A DNA stretch of 34,718 nucleotides. Origin: a virus. The notes below the pieces were generated by a model. That model had not been told where the DNA came from, ran no database searches, and worked only from the letters and a program-made list of their open reading frames with translations. Shown here one piece after another: positions 1 through 5,217 of the stretch. Where the stretch lies: positions 1 to 34,718 of the IMG/VR virus record IMGVR_UViG_3300001391_000020; one strand, written 5' to 3'. Position 1 is the stretch's first letter. The number at the start of each line of letters is the position of its first letter. The position numbers and the translations under genes were made by a program.

Positions 1-37
1 GGCTACTTGTGTTAGTTTAATTAACCGCCTGCTTCGA
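1..37. repeat. Terminal direct repeat, left copy
   Basis: These 37 bases are identical to 34682-34718. The simplest reading is a circular or circularly permuted genome opened inside the early-region hairpin module. A related copy at about 690-725 differs between the shared CTACTTGTGTTAG block and the AACCGCC block, so the end-to-end identity is not just the family consensus. A true short terminal repeat cannot be excluded. Confidence 0.8.
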
Positions 38-63
38 TACTCTGAGGCAGGCATAAACGGAGG
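27..63 (+). promoter_or_regulatory. Hairpin-RBS module, copy 1
   Basis: AACC is followed by an imperfect stem (GCCTGC... with ...GCAGGC, 27-52) and a CGGAGG ribosome site just before the ATG at 68. Same module as at 715, 1090, 1456, 3276, 3509, 4765 and 34564. Inferred role: mRNA processing, stability or translation start of the next gene. Confidence 0.7.
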
Positions 64-67
64 CAAT

Positions 68-656
68 ATGATTTATTCGAACAAATCGTTCACAGCCAGG
101 GACGTTGAAATGTCCTTCGGGCATGGTTGAAGGGATTTTTACCGTCGGTGGAATTTGGGCCCGGGGGCGGGCAGAGGGTGTTTAGTACCCTCTGCGGCAG
201 ATGTAGTAGAGGGAATAAATGAGGGCTTGACCGTGAAGCTCTCGATGTCAGGAAAACCTAAAATAGTGGAGGCTTACGACCCGACTATTTATATTATTAT
301 TTCCACGGGCAACGGGTATACCCGGCGTGGGGATGGAAGTGTCGAAATTTTTAAAGATAGTGCAAGAATCCTTGCCGAAGGGAACGGCGCCGATGGTGAC
401 GCCGGCCGTATCGGTATTTGGGGGGGCGTACGTCCTTCAGGTGCTCAGTGCTAATTTTTGCATAAAAGTTACATATTCCGGAGGGGCGAATTCTAACCCT
501 GACGGGGTAAATTGGTTCCTTTTTCAAGAGGGCGATACCCTCAGATTTGTCAGCTTGAAACAGCTGGCGGATTATCTTGATACGCAGGATACCACCCCTG
601 CGTGGGCATTGACTGACGCTGAAGATTTCAATCAGCGTATTTATTTTAAGTCTTGA
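68..656 (+). pseudogene. Frame-disrupted early gene of unknown function
   Basis: An ATG at 68 has the standard module RBS and begins MIYSNKSF, like the gene at 1123, but reaches TGA at 128-130. Reading continues open in the same frame from 131 to 454, and a second open frame runs from 327 (GTG, no RBS) to 656. Neither later frame has a convincing ribosome site, whereas every neighbouring gene does. The downstream segment (around SLKQLADYLDTQ and VNWFLFQEGDTLRF) looks protein-like, so I read this as one gene of roughly 190 residues broken by small indels, several next to G-runs (near 160, 330 and 420). Base composition is richer in G+C than its neighbours. Sequencing error near the contig end is as likely as real decay. 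I do not recognise the family. Confidence 0.4.
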
Positions 657-659
657 TAT

Positions 660-696
660 AAGTAGCCTGCTCCGGGATTTCCGGGGTGGGCTACTT
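660..696 (+). promoter_or_regulatory. Strong hairpin upstream of module copy 2
   Basis: A 16-bp stem (660-675 with 681-696) closes a five-base loop, all positions Watson-Crick or G:U. A second copy with different stem bases but preserved pairing lies at 34653-34689, so the pairing is conserved rather than the sequence. It has no U-tract, so it is more likely an RNA processing or stability element than a simple terminator. Confidence 0.6.
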
Positions 697-714
697 GTGT
701 TAGATAATTTAACC

Positions 715-751
715 GCCTGCTTCGGAACATCGAAGCAGGCACGAAGGGGGT
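715..751 (+). promoter_or_regulatory. Hairpin-RBS module, copy 2
   Basis: Perfect 10-bp stem: GCCTGCTTCG (715-724), loop GAACAT, CGAAGCAGGC (731-740), then GAAGGGGGT ending five bases before the ATG at 756. This is the clearest copy of the family. Confidence 0.75.
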
Positions 752-755
752 AATT

Positions 756-1043
756 ATGATAGAAGATTATCAATCTTATGCAGTCATCACGACTGCATTT
801 AAAAATTTGGATTTTAATTTTTACCTTCCCAACCCCCTAAAGGTTTGGGAAGAAGATGCTGTCCAGGAAGAGTTGTTTCAGCTCCTGGACAGAATGGAGG
901 CTAAATTGCCTCCTGATAATAAAGACGGGTGGAACACCGTCTATAAAGAAGCTTTTGCCAGCCTCGTTAATCGGTTGGTGAATGAGTACGAGAGTATTCA
1001 CCCCGACCTGGGGATTCGCTCCAGAGGGGAAGTTACTATATAA
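756..1043 (+). CDS. Small acidic early protein, unknown
   Basis: 95 residues with no family I recognise. The start is fixed by the module RBS a few bases upstream. The product is acidic and probably mostly helical (acidic stretch around VWEEDAVQEELFQLLDRMEAKL, then YKEAFASLVNRLVNEYE), with no signal peptide or membrane segment, so a cytosolic protein is expected. It is an early gene in the same transcript as the ring nuclease that follows, in a stretch of small accessory genes where host-takeover and anti-defence proteins are typical. Any such role here is inference from position only. Confidence 0.75.
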   Translation: MIEDYQSYAVITTAFKNLDFNFYLPNPLKVWEEDAVQEELFQLLDRMEAKLPPDNKDGWNTVYKEAFASLVNRLVNEYESIHPDLGIRSRGEVTI

Positions 1044-1089
1044 GGAATGCAGTATTTTAGCCTGCAAATCGCCCATTAAGGGCTTAACC

Positions 1090-1119
1090 GCCTGCTTCGA
1101 AGCAGGCTTAAACGGAGGT
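1090..1119 (+). promoter_or_regulatory. Hairpin-RBS module, copy 3
   Basis: GCCTGCTTCGAAGCAGGC (1090-1107) is a perfect loopless palindrome, as if the GAACAT loop of copy 2 were deleted. It is followed by ACGGAGGTTTT and the ATG at 1123. Confidence 0.7.
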
Positions 1120-1122
1120 TTT

Positions 1123-1449
1123 ATGATTTATTTATGTAATGCTTTTTCTCTGTCGATGCTCAATATCGACAAGGAAATAAAACTTAAGGTGAACACCTTG
1201 ACAGTTGATGAAGTCGTCAACTTAGTAGGAAAAGGTTTCATAAGCGCAGTGGGTCACGACTCTACTGCGTCAGTGTTAACCGCCCAATTGGGCATAGACG
1301 TGGCTACCAACCGTGTCAATGTCAAGTTGAGCATGGACGACATACTAATAGTCGCTCAGTTGAATGAAAGGTTGCCGGAGGGAGTCATCTTGACAGCAGG
1401 CGACCTTATGACCCTAAAAGTGGCTTTTTTGAAAGTCACTATAATTTAA
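1123..1449 (+). CDS. DUF1874 / AcrIII-1-type viral ring nuclease (anti-CRISPR)
   Basis: 108 residues matching the STIV B116-like (DUF1874) family along its length: an N-terminal LCNAFSLSML block, the IGHDST-like block AVGHDSTASVL (42-52), NRVNVKLSMDD (63-73) and AQLNERLPEGV (78-88), ending FLKVTI. Family members include AcrIII-1, which cleaves the cyclic tetra-adenylate second messenger of type III CRISPR systems and so switches off Csx1/Csm6-type effectors. The catalytic residues described for the SIRV1 protein (His47, Arg85, Glu88) have counterparts His45, Arg83 and Glu86 with identical spacing. I chose the ATG at 1123 because it follows the module RBS; an upstream GTG at 982 would lie inside the previous gene. 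Cytosolic, early expressed. Family assignment is strong; cA4 cleavage by this copy is inferred. Confidence 0.88.
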   Translation: MIYLCNAFSLSMLNIDKEIKLKVNTLTVDEVVNLVGKGFISAVGHDSTASVLTAQLGIDVATNRVNVKLSMDDILIVAQLNERLPEGVILTAGDLMTLKVAFLKVTII

Positions 1450-1455
1450 TTAACC

Positions 1456-1491
1456 GCCTGCTCAGAACATCGGAGCAGGCACGAAGGAGGT
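1456..1491 (+). promoter_or_regulatory. Hairpin-RBS module, copy 4
   Basis: GCCTGCTC (1456-1463) pairs with GAGCAGGC (1473-1480), then GAAGGAGGT just before the ATG at 1496. The stop codon of the ring nuclease (1447-1449) lies in the lead-in sequence TTTAATTAACC of the module. Confidence 0.7.
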
Positions 1492-1495
1492 AATT

Positions 1496-2032
1496 ATGTC
1501 AAGTTTTGCGAGTTTAGGGAACATGGAGCATTTAGACAATATTTTTAGGAGTCTTTCAGACTCCACGTACAAAATGGTCTGCTTCAGAGATGAACAGACT
1601 GTAGTAACAAGGGCGTGCAGCCCTTATAAGTCCCATACTGAATTAGAATTTTCGTATGGGCATGGCCAGCCCCATTTGGCCATAATTCAAAATAAAAGAT
1701 TTGTCCTTGCGATAAGTGAGGATGATGAGTTTGATATCATGGGGGGCGTGAATGTAGGTATGCTACGCATGCCCACCATTTACATGGAGCGCATTTTCAA
1801 GGTGTTCCAAGATCTCGGCATCATTCTGCCGGGATGGTGCTTGCAGTACGATGAGCACAGGAATGGTAGAATGTTTTTTGTCTGTTATGCATCAAATTTT
1901 AAGGGGTATGATGACGAAGGCCAGCCCCTTTTTGGTTTTGGGAATAGTCAGGTTTCTTTTAGGGGGTTCAAGATAAGAATGACCCCTCCTGAAGAAATTG
2001 AAGAATTGAAGAGTCGAATGCGGCGGGAATGA
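1496..2032 (+). CDS. Early protein of 178 residues, unknown
   Basis: I do not recognise this protein. It appears soluble, with a mixed alpha/beta look: hydrophobic strand-like stretches (LAIIQNKRFVLAI; GRMFFVCYASNF), a Gly-rich GGVNVGM segment near the middle and a charged helical C-terminus (PPEEIEELKSRMRRE). No signal peptide or membrane helix. The start follows a perfect module RBS. It overlaps the next tiny gene by four bases (ATGA), indicating translational coupling. It shares the transcript of the ring nuclease. Confidence 0.8.
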   Translation: MSSFASLGNMEHLDNIFRSLSDSTYKMVCFRDEQTVVTRACSPYKSHTELEFSYGHGQPHLAIIQNKRFVLAISEDDEFDIMGGVNVGMLRMPTIYMERIFKVFQDLGIILPGWCLQYDEHRNGRMFFVCYASNFKGYDDEGQPLFGFGNSQVSFRGFKIRMTPPEEIEELKSRMRRE

Positions 2033-2136
2033 TTGATAAATTGATAAAGGTTTTAGAAGCCTACCTGAAAAAAAAGGCTTCGATTTCAGAGTTGCGCACT
2101 GCATTTAGGGAGTTTATGCAGGCGTTAAAAAAATAA
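2029..2136 (+). CDS. 35-residue basic peptide
   Basis: The ATG overlaps the preceding stop codon (ATGA), and reading is open for 35 codons to TAA just before the terminator. The product begins MIDKLIKVLEAYLKKK and is basic and likely one or two amphipathic helices. The ribosome site (GGCGGGA) is weak, consistent with reinitiation after the upstream gene. Function unknown; reality rests on the coupled start and its fit between gene and terminator. Confidence 0.5.
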   Translation: MIDKLIKVLEAYLKKKASISELRTAFREFMQALKK

Positions 2137-2147
2137 ACTCCCGACTT

Positions 2148-2196
2148 AAAGCCGGCTGGCTTTCCTATATTTTTAGGATTGTTAGCCGGCTTTTTT
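2148..2196 (+). terminator. Rho-independent terminator inside the early arm
   Basis: AAAGCCGGCT (2148-2157) pairs with AGCCGGCTTT (2184-2193) and a run of six T follows. The 26-base loop can form a further stem. No promoter is evident between it and the gene at 2222, so downstream expression needs read-through or antitermination. Confidence 0.75.
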
Positions 2197-2221
2197 AATT
2201 TAATTTTTAAAAGGAGATGCC

Positions 2222-2629
2222 ATGAATTTTTTATTAACCTTTATTCCTGACAATATTGATGGGAAATTTATATCTGAACACAGAGATATAGGTGTTGCAG
2301 GTGTAGACAAAATTATGTTAGAGGTGGGTAGTATGTACTTATCTCTAATTCAAAGTAAAATATCCATTTTCAATATGGATGCTGTAACAGAAAAGCTTAC
2401 GTTGGATGAAGCCCGGGAAACAGGTCGTTTTGTCCACACTAATGAAGTTGAAGTTCATGTCAGAGGGGACTTAGAAAAATTTATAGTGGAAAAAGTTCTT
2501 GTAGAAAGAAAGGAGGATGACAAAATAATTGATGCCCTTCTAACGTACGAGGTGGATTTCGATAAACTATATCAAGCATGGAAAGCTGAGGGTTACCCTT
2601 CGGAATTTCAAAGCTTTGATGAATTTTAA
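2222..2629 (+). CDS. Early protein, paralogue A of a duplicated pair
   Basis: 135 residues, closely similar to the protein at 3544-3924. Shared blocks include HRDIGVAGVDKI, LEVGS, ARETGRF.HTNE, EKFIVEKV and LTYEVDF.KLYQAW. The family is unknown to me; the mix of short strands and helices suggests a soluble fold. The RBS AAAGGAG lies six bases before the ATG at 2222. It is the first gene after the early-arm terminator. Compared with its paralogue it has an extra acidic C-terminal tail (FQSFDEF). Two divergent copies in one small genome suggest selection for two specificities or amplification under pressure from a host system. Confidence 0.8.
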   Translation: MNFLLTFIPDNIDGKFISEHRDIGVAGVDKIMLEVGSMYLSLIQSKISIFNMDAVTEKLTLDEARETGRFVHTNEVEVHVRGDLEKFIVEKVLVERKEDDKIIDALLTYEVDFDKLYQAWKAEGYPSEFQSFDEF

Positions 2630-2642
2630 AAGGAGATTAAAA

Positions 2643-2816
2643 ATGAAAAAAAATAAAGTAACAAATTTACTGATGCGTTCAATGTTCGAAGACTTGCGTC
2701 AGTTAGATGCAAGCTTTGATTTTCGAAAAGAAGAAAAAATAATAAGACAAATAAACAACGAAAGAAAAAAGAAAAACAAAATAAAATTAAGTAAGAAAGA
2801 TTTCTATATTTTTTAA
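2643..2816 (+). CDS. 57-residue lysine-rich protein
   Basis: Start at 2643 chosen for the AAAAGGAG ribosome site; an upstream in-frame ATG at 2616 lies inside the previous gene. The product is strongly basic, with charged helices (FRKEEKIIRQINNERKKKNK) and the ending KLSKKDFYIF. That ending matches, in protein and DNA, a segment near the N-terminus of the gene at 4446 (KINKKDYYIF), where the protein continues with another domain. So this gene may be a truncated or recombined relative. A nucleic-acid-binding role is plausible from charge but unproven. Confidence 0.7.
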   Translation: MKKNKVTNLLMRSMFEDLRQLDASFDFRKEEKIIRQINNERKKKNKIKLSKKDFYIF

Positions 2817-2828
2817 GGGAGGGTTAAA

Positions 2829-2996
2829 ATGAAAGAACATATAATAAAATTGCTTGAAGACTTAATATCCGAGATGAGTCGGATAGATGGCGCTGTGATA
2901 GAAAAGGCATATTATGCCGATGTCGTAGAGCATTTGAAGGAGGTTTCAATGTCTCTAATAGTCAATTTTGAAAAGGAGGCAAGAGATGAGTTTTGA
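2829..2996 (+). CDS. 55-residue helical protein
   Basis: ATG at 2829 preceded by GGGAGGG. The product begins MKEHIIKLLEDLISEM and looks wholly alpha-helical and amphipathic. Its N-terminus resembles the 16-residue peptide at 34604 (MKEFIKWLEKEF). It overlaps the next gene by 11 bases; the GGAGG that serves the next start lies inside this gene. Function unknown. Confidence 0.65.
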   Translation: MKEHIIKLLEDLISEMSRIDGAVIEKAYYADVVEHLKEVSMSLIVNFEKEARDEF

Positions 2997-3273
2997 GCAA
3001 TATGAAAAAAAGAGCAATATAAAAAAAGCAGGCAGACTCCTTGAAGGTAGTCATACATATAAAAATGACTATTTTTATAGTGCTGTTACCTCTGTGTTAG
3101 ACAGAGGTATATATAAAATAGAATATTTTTCCCACGAAGGCGAAGCAATAGGAGGCGAAAAGTTTTCAGAAAAGTGGGATTTTGCCCGTCGTGTTTTAGA
3201 AATGGGCACGCCTGAAAAATGGAATGATTTTTGTTATATAAAAAGAGATGACGAATTTTGGGATATAATTTAA
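2986..3273 (+). CDS. 95-residue early protein, unknown
   Basis: Start at 2986 (MSFEQYEKKS) chosen because AAAAGGAGG lies seven bases upstream; an earlier in-frame start at 2968 has no such site. Soluble, rich in Lys, Tyr and acidic residues, with strand-like stretches (IYKIEYFSHEGEAIGG) and a Trp-containing helix (FSEKWDFARRVLEMG). No recognised family. Its TAA stop (3271-3273) is part of the TTTAACCGCC lead-in of the next hairpin module. Confidence 0.75.
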   Translation: MSFEQYEKKSNIKKAGRLLEGSHTYKNDYFYSAVTSVLDRGIYKIEYFSHEGEAIGGEKFSEKWDFARRVLEMGTPEKWNDFCYIKRDDEFWDII

Positions 3274-3275
3274 CC

Positions 3276-3306
3276 GCCTACCTGTATATGGTAGGCAAAT
3301 GGAGGT
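3276..3306 (+). promoter_or_regulatory. Hairpin-RBS module, copy 5 (stem covariant)
   Basis: GCCTACC (3276-3282) pairs with GGTAGGC (3290-3296) around a seven-base loop, then AAATGGAGGTTTT before the ATG at 3310. Against the family stem GCCTGCTT/AAGCAGGC, base changes occur on both sides and preserve pairing, which argues for selection on RNA structure. Confidence 0.72.
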
Positions 3307-3309
3307 TTT

Positions 3310-3501
3310 ATGATTTACTATACGAAAAGAAAAGGCGTAGAATATTACGCTAATTTAGACGCTCTGACTGTTCAGCGTGTCGAGTATAGGAAAGACCATG
3401 TTAGATGGCTGGAGGGTAGATATGAATTTAGCAACGAGATAGATTACTTCACTGCCCTACTCCTGATCGCCAATGCGACGTTCTGGAACCGAGTACGCTA
3501 A
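3310..3501 (+). CDS. 63-residue early protein, unknown
   Basis: Begins MIYYTKRKGVEYY, sharing the MIY start of the genes at 68 and 1123 that follow the same module; the start context GGAGGTTTTATGATTTA is nearly identical. The product is basic, tyrosine-rich and small, with a hydrophobic stretch near the C-terminus (FTALLLIANATFW) too short and polar for a confident membrane helix. Unknown function. Confidence 0.7.
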   Translation: MIYYTKRKGVEYYANLDALTVQRVEYRKDHVRWLEGRYEFSNEIDYFTALLLIANATFWNRVR

Positions 3502-3508
3502 TTTAACC

Positions 3509-3540
3509 GCCCAAACATCAGGGTGGGCACAAAAGGAGGT
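3509..3540 (+). promoter_or_regulatory. Hairpin-RBS module, copy 6
   Basis: GCCCA (3509-3513) pairs with TGGGC (3524-3528), followed by ACAAAAGGAGGTAGT and the ATG at 3544. A third stem sequence at the same place in the module, again keeping complementarity. Confidence 0.65.
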
Positions 3541-3543
3541 AGT

Positions 3544-3924
3544 ATGGAATACTCATTAACTTTTAAACCTGACAGTGTCGCCGGTAAATTCATGGTCAAA
3601 CACAGAGATATAGGTGTTGCAGGTGTCGACAAAATATTTTTAGAGGTAGGTAGTGCATCTCTATTTCTAATCGGAAGCAAAATAATTACCTGGGACGTCC
3701 CCGTAAGGGAAAACATTACATTAGAGAGGGCTCGGGAAACTGGGCGATTTACTCATACTAATGAGATTGTAGTCCGTGTGGGAGGCGGCGTAGAAAAATT
3801 CATTGTTGAAAAAGTTGTCGCTGAAAAGCATGACAAGATAATCAATGTGTTTCTAACGTATGAAGTAGATTTTAATAAACTATATCAAGCATGGGAAGCT
3901 AAAGGTTATCCCACGACTTTTTAA
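3544..3924 (+). CDS. Early protein, paralogue B of a duplicated pair
   Basis: 126 residues, paralogous to 2222-2629 (same HRDIGVAGVDKI, ARETGRF and EKFIVEKV blocks, and LTYEVDFNKLYQAW near the end). Start at 3544 is fixed by the module RBS. The middle differs most: KIITWDVPVRENI replaces KISIFNMDAVTEKL. It lacks the acidic tail of paralogue A and ends GYPTTF. Three small genes separate the copies, so this is not a recent head-to-tail duplication. Function unknown; the paired copies imply diversification. Confidence 0.8.
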   Translation: MEYSLTFKPDSVAGKFMVKHRDIGVAGVDKIFLEVGSASLFLIGSKIITWDVPVRENITLERARETGRFTHTNEIVVRVGGGVEKFIVEKVVAEKHDKIINVFLTYEVDFNKLYQAWEAKGYPTTF

Positions 3925-3949
3925 AGTTTTGGTTTAAAGGAGGCAAAAA

Positions 3950-4429
3950 ATGGAAGACGATATCCAAAAAATGTACAAAGAGGTTGAACAAGAACAGGAC
4001 AACGATAAGAAACTCTCAGCAAATTTGACACAACTCTATCTCCTTCACCAAGGGATAGAGGCAAAATTTGGGTTTATCGATTTCAGCCTGATAGGAGAAT
4101 CATTTATGCATAAAATGAAAACACTCCGGAATTCGGAGTTGAAAAAGATGAAAAGGGTGGGCACAAACGGAGGTATAAAAAAAACAATGCCTGAAAGGTT
4201 GAATCATGGAGTTTATTGTGTGACAGACGATGAACGTATAGAAGTAAAAAGTATAGGTTCAAAGGATAACCCCCTTTACGAAATTGCGATAGTAGGAACT
4301 AATATGACTCATAATTTCGAAGTTGGTTATCGTGAAACATTATCTGAAATTTTAAACTTCATGAAATTCAACAAAAAATTGTCGGCATGGAAAAACATCG
4401 TGCCCCCAAACACCATTCTTAACTGGTAG
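3950..4429 (+). CDS. Early protein with a hairpin-RBS module inside its reading frame
   Basis: 159 residues; RBS AAAGGAGG before the ATG at 3950. The N-terminal half is acidic and helical (MEDDIQKMYKEVEQEQDN). The C-terminal half, from about residue 80, reads like a separate domain (HGVYCVTDDERIEVKSIG..., strand-rich). Between them the DNA at 4155-4175 (GGGTGGGCACAAACGGAGGTA) nearly equals the RBS part of module copy 6, and an ATG follows at 4187. So the gene may be a fusion of two former genes through a module that lost its stop codon, or may produce a second product from the internal start. Family unknown. Confidence 0.7.
   Translation: MEDDIQKMYKEVEQEQDNDKKLSANLTQLYLLHQGIEAKFGFIDFSLIGESFMHKMKTLRNSELKKMKRVGTNGGIKKTMPERLNHGVYCVTDDERIEVKSIGSKDNPLYEIAIVGTNMTHNFEVGYRETLSEILNFMKFNKKLSAWKNIVPPNTILNW
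4123..4174 (+). promoter_or_regulatory. Relic or functional hairpin-RBS module inside a gene
   Basis: ACTCCG (4123-4128) pairs with CGGAGT (4134-4139), and 15 bases on a GTGGGCACAAACGGAGGT block matches module copy 6. The next in-frame ATG (4187) is farther from GGAGGT (12 bases) than in functional copies (3-4 bases), so internal initiation would be weak. Confidence 0.45.
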
Positions 4430-4445
4430 GCAAATGGAGGTTTTT

Positions 4446-4763
4446 ATGATTAAGAAAAAGAAAAAGAAAAAGAAAATAAATAAGAAAGATTATTATATTT
4501 TCTTACAATGGCGACCTGGGATTTTAAACATGATGGATTGCCAACAATTCATAACTCTCGTCGTAGACGGGACTTATGAGACGTTGAAGGATAATTATTA
4601 TCTCCCTGACCTGCCGGAACGCATAATAAAAGCAGAATTGCGGGAAATGCTGGGGACAATCAAGCTCCCAAAAAGAGATGACTTCAGCGATGTTTTATAT
4701 GACAAAATTTTAAAATTAGGGTGCGACTTTGAAAGTTGTTACCCAGATATGATGATCACATAA
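4446..4763 (+). CDS. 105-residue early protein with a poly-lysine N-terminus
   Basis: Start at 4446 (ATGATTAAG), four to five bases after GGAGG; the in-frame ATG at 4434 would remove this spacing. The protein opens with a run of eight lysines, then INKKDYYIF, which matches the C-terminus of the 57-residue protein at 2643. It then has a soluble helical domain (QQFITLVVDGTYETL... ERIIKAELREMLG). The Lys run is encoded by alternating AAG/AAA and is an obvious slippage spot. Nucleic-acid contact is plausible from charge. The TAA stop (4761-4763) lies in the lead-in of module copy 7. Confidence 0.72.
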   Translation: MIKKKKKKKKINKKDYYIFLQWRPGILNMMDCQQFITLVVDGTYETLKDNYYLPDLPERIIKAELREMLGTIKLPKRDDFSDVLYDKILKLGCDFESCYPDMMIT

Positions 4764-4764
4764 C

Positions 4765-4802
4765 CGCCTGCGTCGGTACTTCAAGCAGGCATAAACGGAG
4801 GT
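4765..4802 (+). promoter_or_regulatory. Hairpin-RBS module, copy 7
   Basis: GCCTGC (4765-4770) pairs with GCAGGC (4785-4790) around a 14-base loop, then ATAAACGGAGGT. At the position where the other copies have ATG there is ATT (4806-4808); the first ATG is at 4818. Confidence 0.65.
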
Positions 4803-4817
4803 ATTATTACAGACAAA

Positions 4818-5018
4818 ATGAATGTCAGATTAGCCTGCTGGGGAGTGCAGTATAGGGATTTTTGGGCAGTGTGGCAGGAGCCTGTAGATGGGGGCGAATG
4901 TATACTGGGTGGGGCAGGTTGCCTGGAAACGTTTAACAACGTCAATGCCCTGAAGGGAGCTATGAAAGAGATAGCGCCCCTAAGGAAATGGAAAACTGCT
5001 AAGGAAGTTTTATTCTAA
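4818..5018 (+). CDS. 66-residue early protein, possible ATT start
   Basis: Small Trp- and Gly-rich protein (LACWGVQYRDFWAVWQEP...) with three cysteines (LACWG, GECILGGAGC), no CxxC pair and no known family. The ATG at 4818 is 15 bases from the GGAGGT of the module, while every other module has three to five. An in-frame ATT at 4806 sits exactly at the usual distance, so the protein may start there (70 residues) or the original ATG may have mutated to ATT, leaving weaker expression from 4818. Confidence 0.6.
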   Translation: MNVRLACWGVQYRDFWAVWQEPVDGGECILGGAGCLETFNNVNALKGAMKEIAPLRKWKTAKEVLF

Positions 5019-5038
5019 CCAAAAAAGATTAATTTAAC

Positions 5039-5067
5039 GTGGTATGTGCAGAAATTGCACATACCAC
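5039..5067 (+). promoter_or_regulatory. 12-bp hairpin before the 44-residue gene
   Basis: GTGGTATGTGCA (5039-5050) pairs perfectly with TGCACATACCAC (5056-5067) around GAAAT, followed by AGAGGAGAT and the ATG at 5083. The sequence is unrelated to the AACCGCC family but the placement is the same: hairpin, then RBS, then start. Confidence 0.65.
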
Positions 5068-5082
5068 ACAAGAGGAGATATT

Positions 5083-5217
5083 ATGGAAAATTTTAAGAAA
5101 GCACTTTTAGAAGCAATGCAGGAAGGTATCAAAACCCTAAACCTTGATGAGAAGCTCATCAAGGAAATTAATGAAGAAATAGGGAAGAAAATAAAGGAGG
5201 TTCAAAATGACAAATAA
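5083..5217 (+). CDS. 44-residue helical peptide upstream of the methyltransferase
   Basis: Starts MENFKKALLEAMQEG and is predicted wholly helical and charged (KLIKEINEEIGKKIKEVQND). RBS AGAGGAG. Its last codons overlap the start of the methyltransferase by 11 bases, and the AAAGGAGG for that gene is inside this one, so the two are coupled. Unknown function; it could serve mainly to drive ribosomes into the next gene. Confidence 0.65.
   Translation: MENFKKALLEAMQEGIKTLNLDEKLIKEINEEIGKKIKEVQNDK

Noticed and set aside
128-130. TGA read as a recoded amino acid
   Set aside because: Other genes here use TGA as an ordinary stop, often within ATGA overlaps.
155-454. 99-codon frame from a TTG as a separate gene
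   Set aside because: No ribosome site, and it overlaps a better frame; treated as part of a frame-disrupted gene.
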